The position numbers were made by a program, and so were the translations under genes. The notes below the pieces were generated by a model. That model saw only the letters and a program-made list of their open reading frames with translations. It was not told where the DNA came from and did not search any database. Shown here piece after piece: positions 5,295 through 5,844 of a stretch of 5,844 nt of DNA (position 1 is the stretch's first letter; every line of letters starts with the position of its first letter). This stretch comes from JAYRWN01 sp041917975 (GTDB lineage Bacteria > Bacteroidota > Bacteroidia > Chitinophagales > Saprospiraceae), in assembly GCA_041917975.1 (NCBI GenBank), contig JAYRWN010000427.1, positions 1-5,844 of the forward strand, written 5' to 3'.

Positions 5295-5535
5295 TGTTTT
5301 TTACTCCACCCCGCCGATATAATCCTGCTTTAACACTTCCACCCCTTCCTGCACCACCCGCTTTTGCAGTTTGGTACCGGAAGCATCGTAGAGGTAAGTC
5401 ATAAAATTATTGGCCGCATCCAAGGTGGACTCGATTTTATACGGTAAGTTAAGGTAGTTGTAATAAATTTTCAACTTTTTGTGCGGGTCGTTGGTGAGAT
5501 TGCCGTCCGCATCGTAGGTGTAGTCGGCGGTGACG
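5269..5535 (-). pseudogene. RHS/YD-repeat fragment D with a one-base frameshift
   Basis: The minus strand reads VTADYTYDADGNLTNDPHKKLKIYYNYLNLP, then TLDAANNFMTYLYDASGTKLQ, and finally VEVLKQDYIGGVE before TAA at 5301-5303. In the next frame the RHS-like sequence continues as KNSAVEAVYHE to about 5269, the usual continuation of GGVEY in these proteins. Loss of one C in an original TAC codon would explain the stop. Beyond 5269 the sequence becomes the toxin-tip remnant. Positions 5343-5465 are identical to 3106-3228 of fragment B, and the whole 193-bp alignment (5343-5535) has five mismatches and no gaps. Upstream homology ends abruptly at 5535. Confidence 0.87.
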
Positions 5536-5567
5536 AAAAATAATTTAGCCTGTGGAAAAAATTCTAA

Positions 5568-5774
5568 TTATTGTTTAATAATTTTAAAACTTTTAACCAG
5601 AGAGCCTTGTCTCAAAACTAAATAATAAGGGCCTGGAAAGTAATTTTGCATAAAAATACCTTTTGAAGACAATTCACCAGTGAAAATAATTTTACCTAAA
5701 CCATTGGTGTGCATTTCAGTATGTCGCATATTAAAAAAAGTAATATATTTGAGGTACAACCTGAACTTACAAAT
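5568..5774 (-). pseudogene. Orphan type IX secretion C-terminal sorting domain fragment
   Basis: The frame is open from just after a TAA (5775-5777) to a TAA at 5568-5570. It reads YLKYITFFNMRHTEMHTNG, then LGKIIFTGELSSKGIFMQNY, then FPGPYYLVLRQGSLVKSFKIIKQ. The run of beta strands with GK.IF, PG.YYLVL and a terminal K..KIIKQ matches the plan of Bacteroidota C-terminal sorting domains, which send cargo through the T9SS to the cell surface. There is no cargo domain ahead of it and no good start (a TTG at 5759 or an internal ATG), so it looks like the cut-off tail of a secreted protein. It is on the same strand as RHS fragment D, 32 bp upstream of it. An alternative is a small unrelated protein. 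Confidence 0.5.
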
Positions 5775-5789
5775 TTATAAACATTAATT

Positions 5790-5844
5790 ATGGACAAGGC
5801 TGAATTTATGAAAATGGTCAGCCAACACTGGGATGATGTAGAGC
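5790..5844 (+). CDS. Start of an unidentified gene, cut by the right window edge
   Basis: From ATG 5790 the frame is open for 18 codons to the end: MDKAEFMKMVSQHWDDVE. It is helical and charged at the N-terminus; too little is present to name a family. A full -7 match, TATATTTG at 5744-5751, lies about 40 nt upstream but lacks a TTG at the -33 position. The gene diverges from the orphan sorting-domain fragment. A transposase or other mobile-element protein would fit the broken surroundings, but that is a guess. Confidence 0.4.
   Translation, partial: MDKAEFMKMVSQHWDDVE

Noticed and set aside
2145..5535. Regularly spaced repeats as a CRISPR or integron array
   Set aside because: The repeats are 100-350 bp RHS coding fragments with different end points, about 1 kb apart, with no integrase, attC-like hairpins or cas genes in view.

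Overview
The window looks like a chromosomal stretch of a Bacteroidota bacterium, probably of the Saprospiria/Chitinophagia kind. Three things point there: a type IX secretion-style C-terminal sorting sequence, RHS/YD-repeat DNA of the Bacteroidota type, and promoter-like sites with the TTG / TAnnTTTG pattern in place of E. coli-type -35/-10 boxes. Shine-Dalgarno sequences are weak or absent. No species can be named from the sequence alone.

Left third (1-2002): two metabolic genes on the minus strand. A [2Fe-2S] small subunit of a molybdenum hydroxylase (isoquinoline 1-oxidoreductase alpha / aldehyde oxidoreductase type) runs off the left edge. An intact aldo/keto reductase lies upstream of it, 595 bp away. 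That gap holds a good candidate promoter for the [2Fe-2S] gene and several short inverted repeats.

Right two thirds (about 2145-5844): an accessory mosaic. Four broken pieces of one RHS-type repeat gene (A 2145-2337, B 3094-3450, C 4396-4501, D 5269-5535), all on the minus strand, are spaced roughly 1 kb apart. Each gap between them holds a different toxin-related cassette. Between A and B is a plus-strand HicB/HicA toxin-antitoxin pair with its own promoter. Between B and C is a plus-strand trio: a 59-residue unknown protein, an antitoxin and a RelE/ParE-family toxin. Between C and D is a minus-strand pair that reads like a displaced RHS toxin tip, possibly the C-terminal half of an M15-type peptidoglycan peptidase, followed by a gene for an exported, possibly immunity, protein. 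To the right of D lies an orphan T9SS C-terminal sorting sequence, and the window ends in the first 18 codons of an unidentified plus-strand gene.

The RHS pieces are all non-functional (stops, frameshifts, missing ends). B and D are nearly identical over 193 bp, while A is clearly more diverged, so the pieces have different histories. The simplest reading is an old polymorphic-toxin locus whose RHS core has been repeatedly duplicated and broken, keeping orphan tip/immunity DNA and collecting toxin-antitoxin modules. The cassette genes are visibly more AT-rich than the RHS pieces and the metabolic genes, which fits lateral acquisition. No tRNA, rRNA, CRISPR array or complete insertion sequence was seen.
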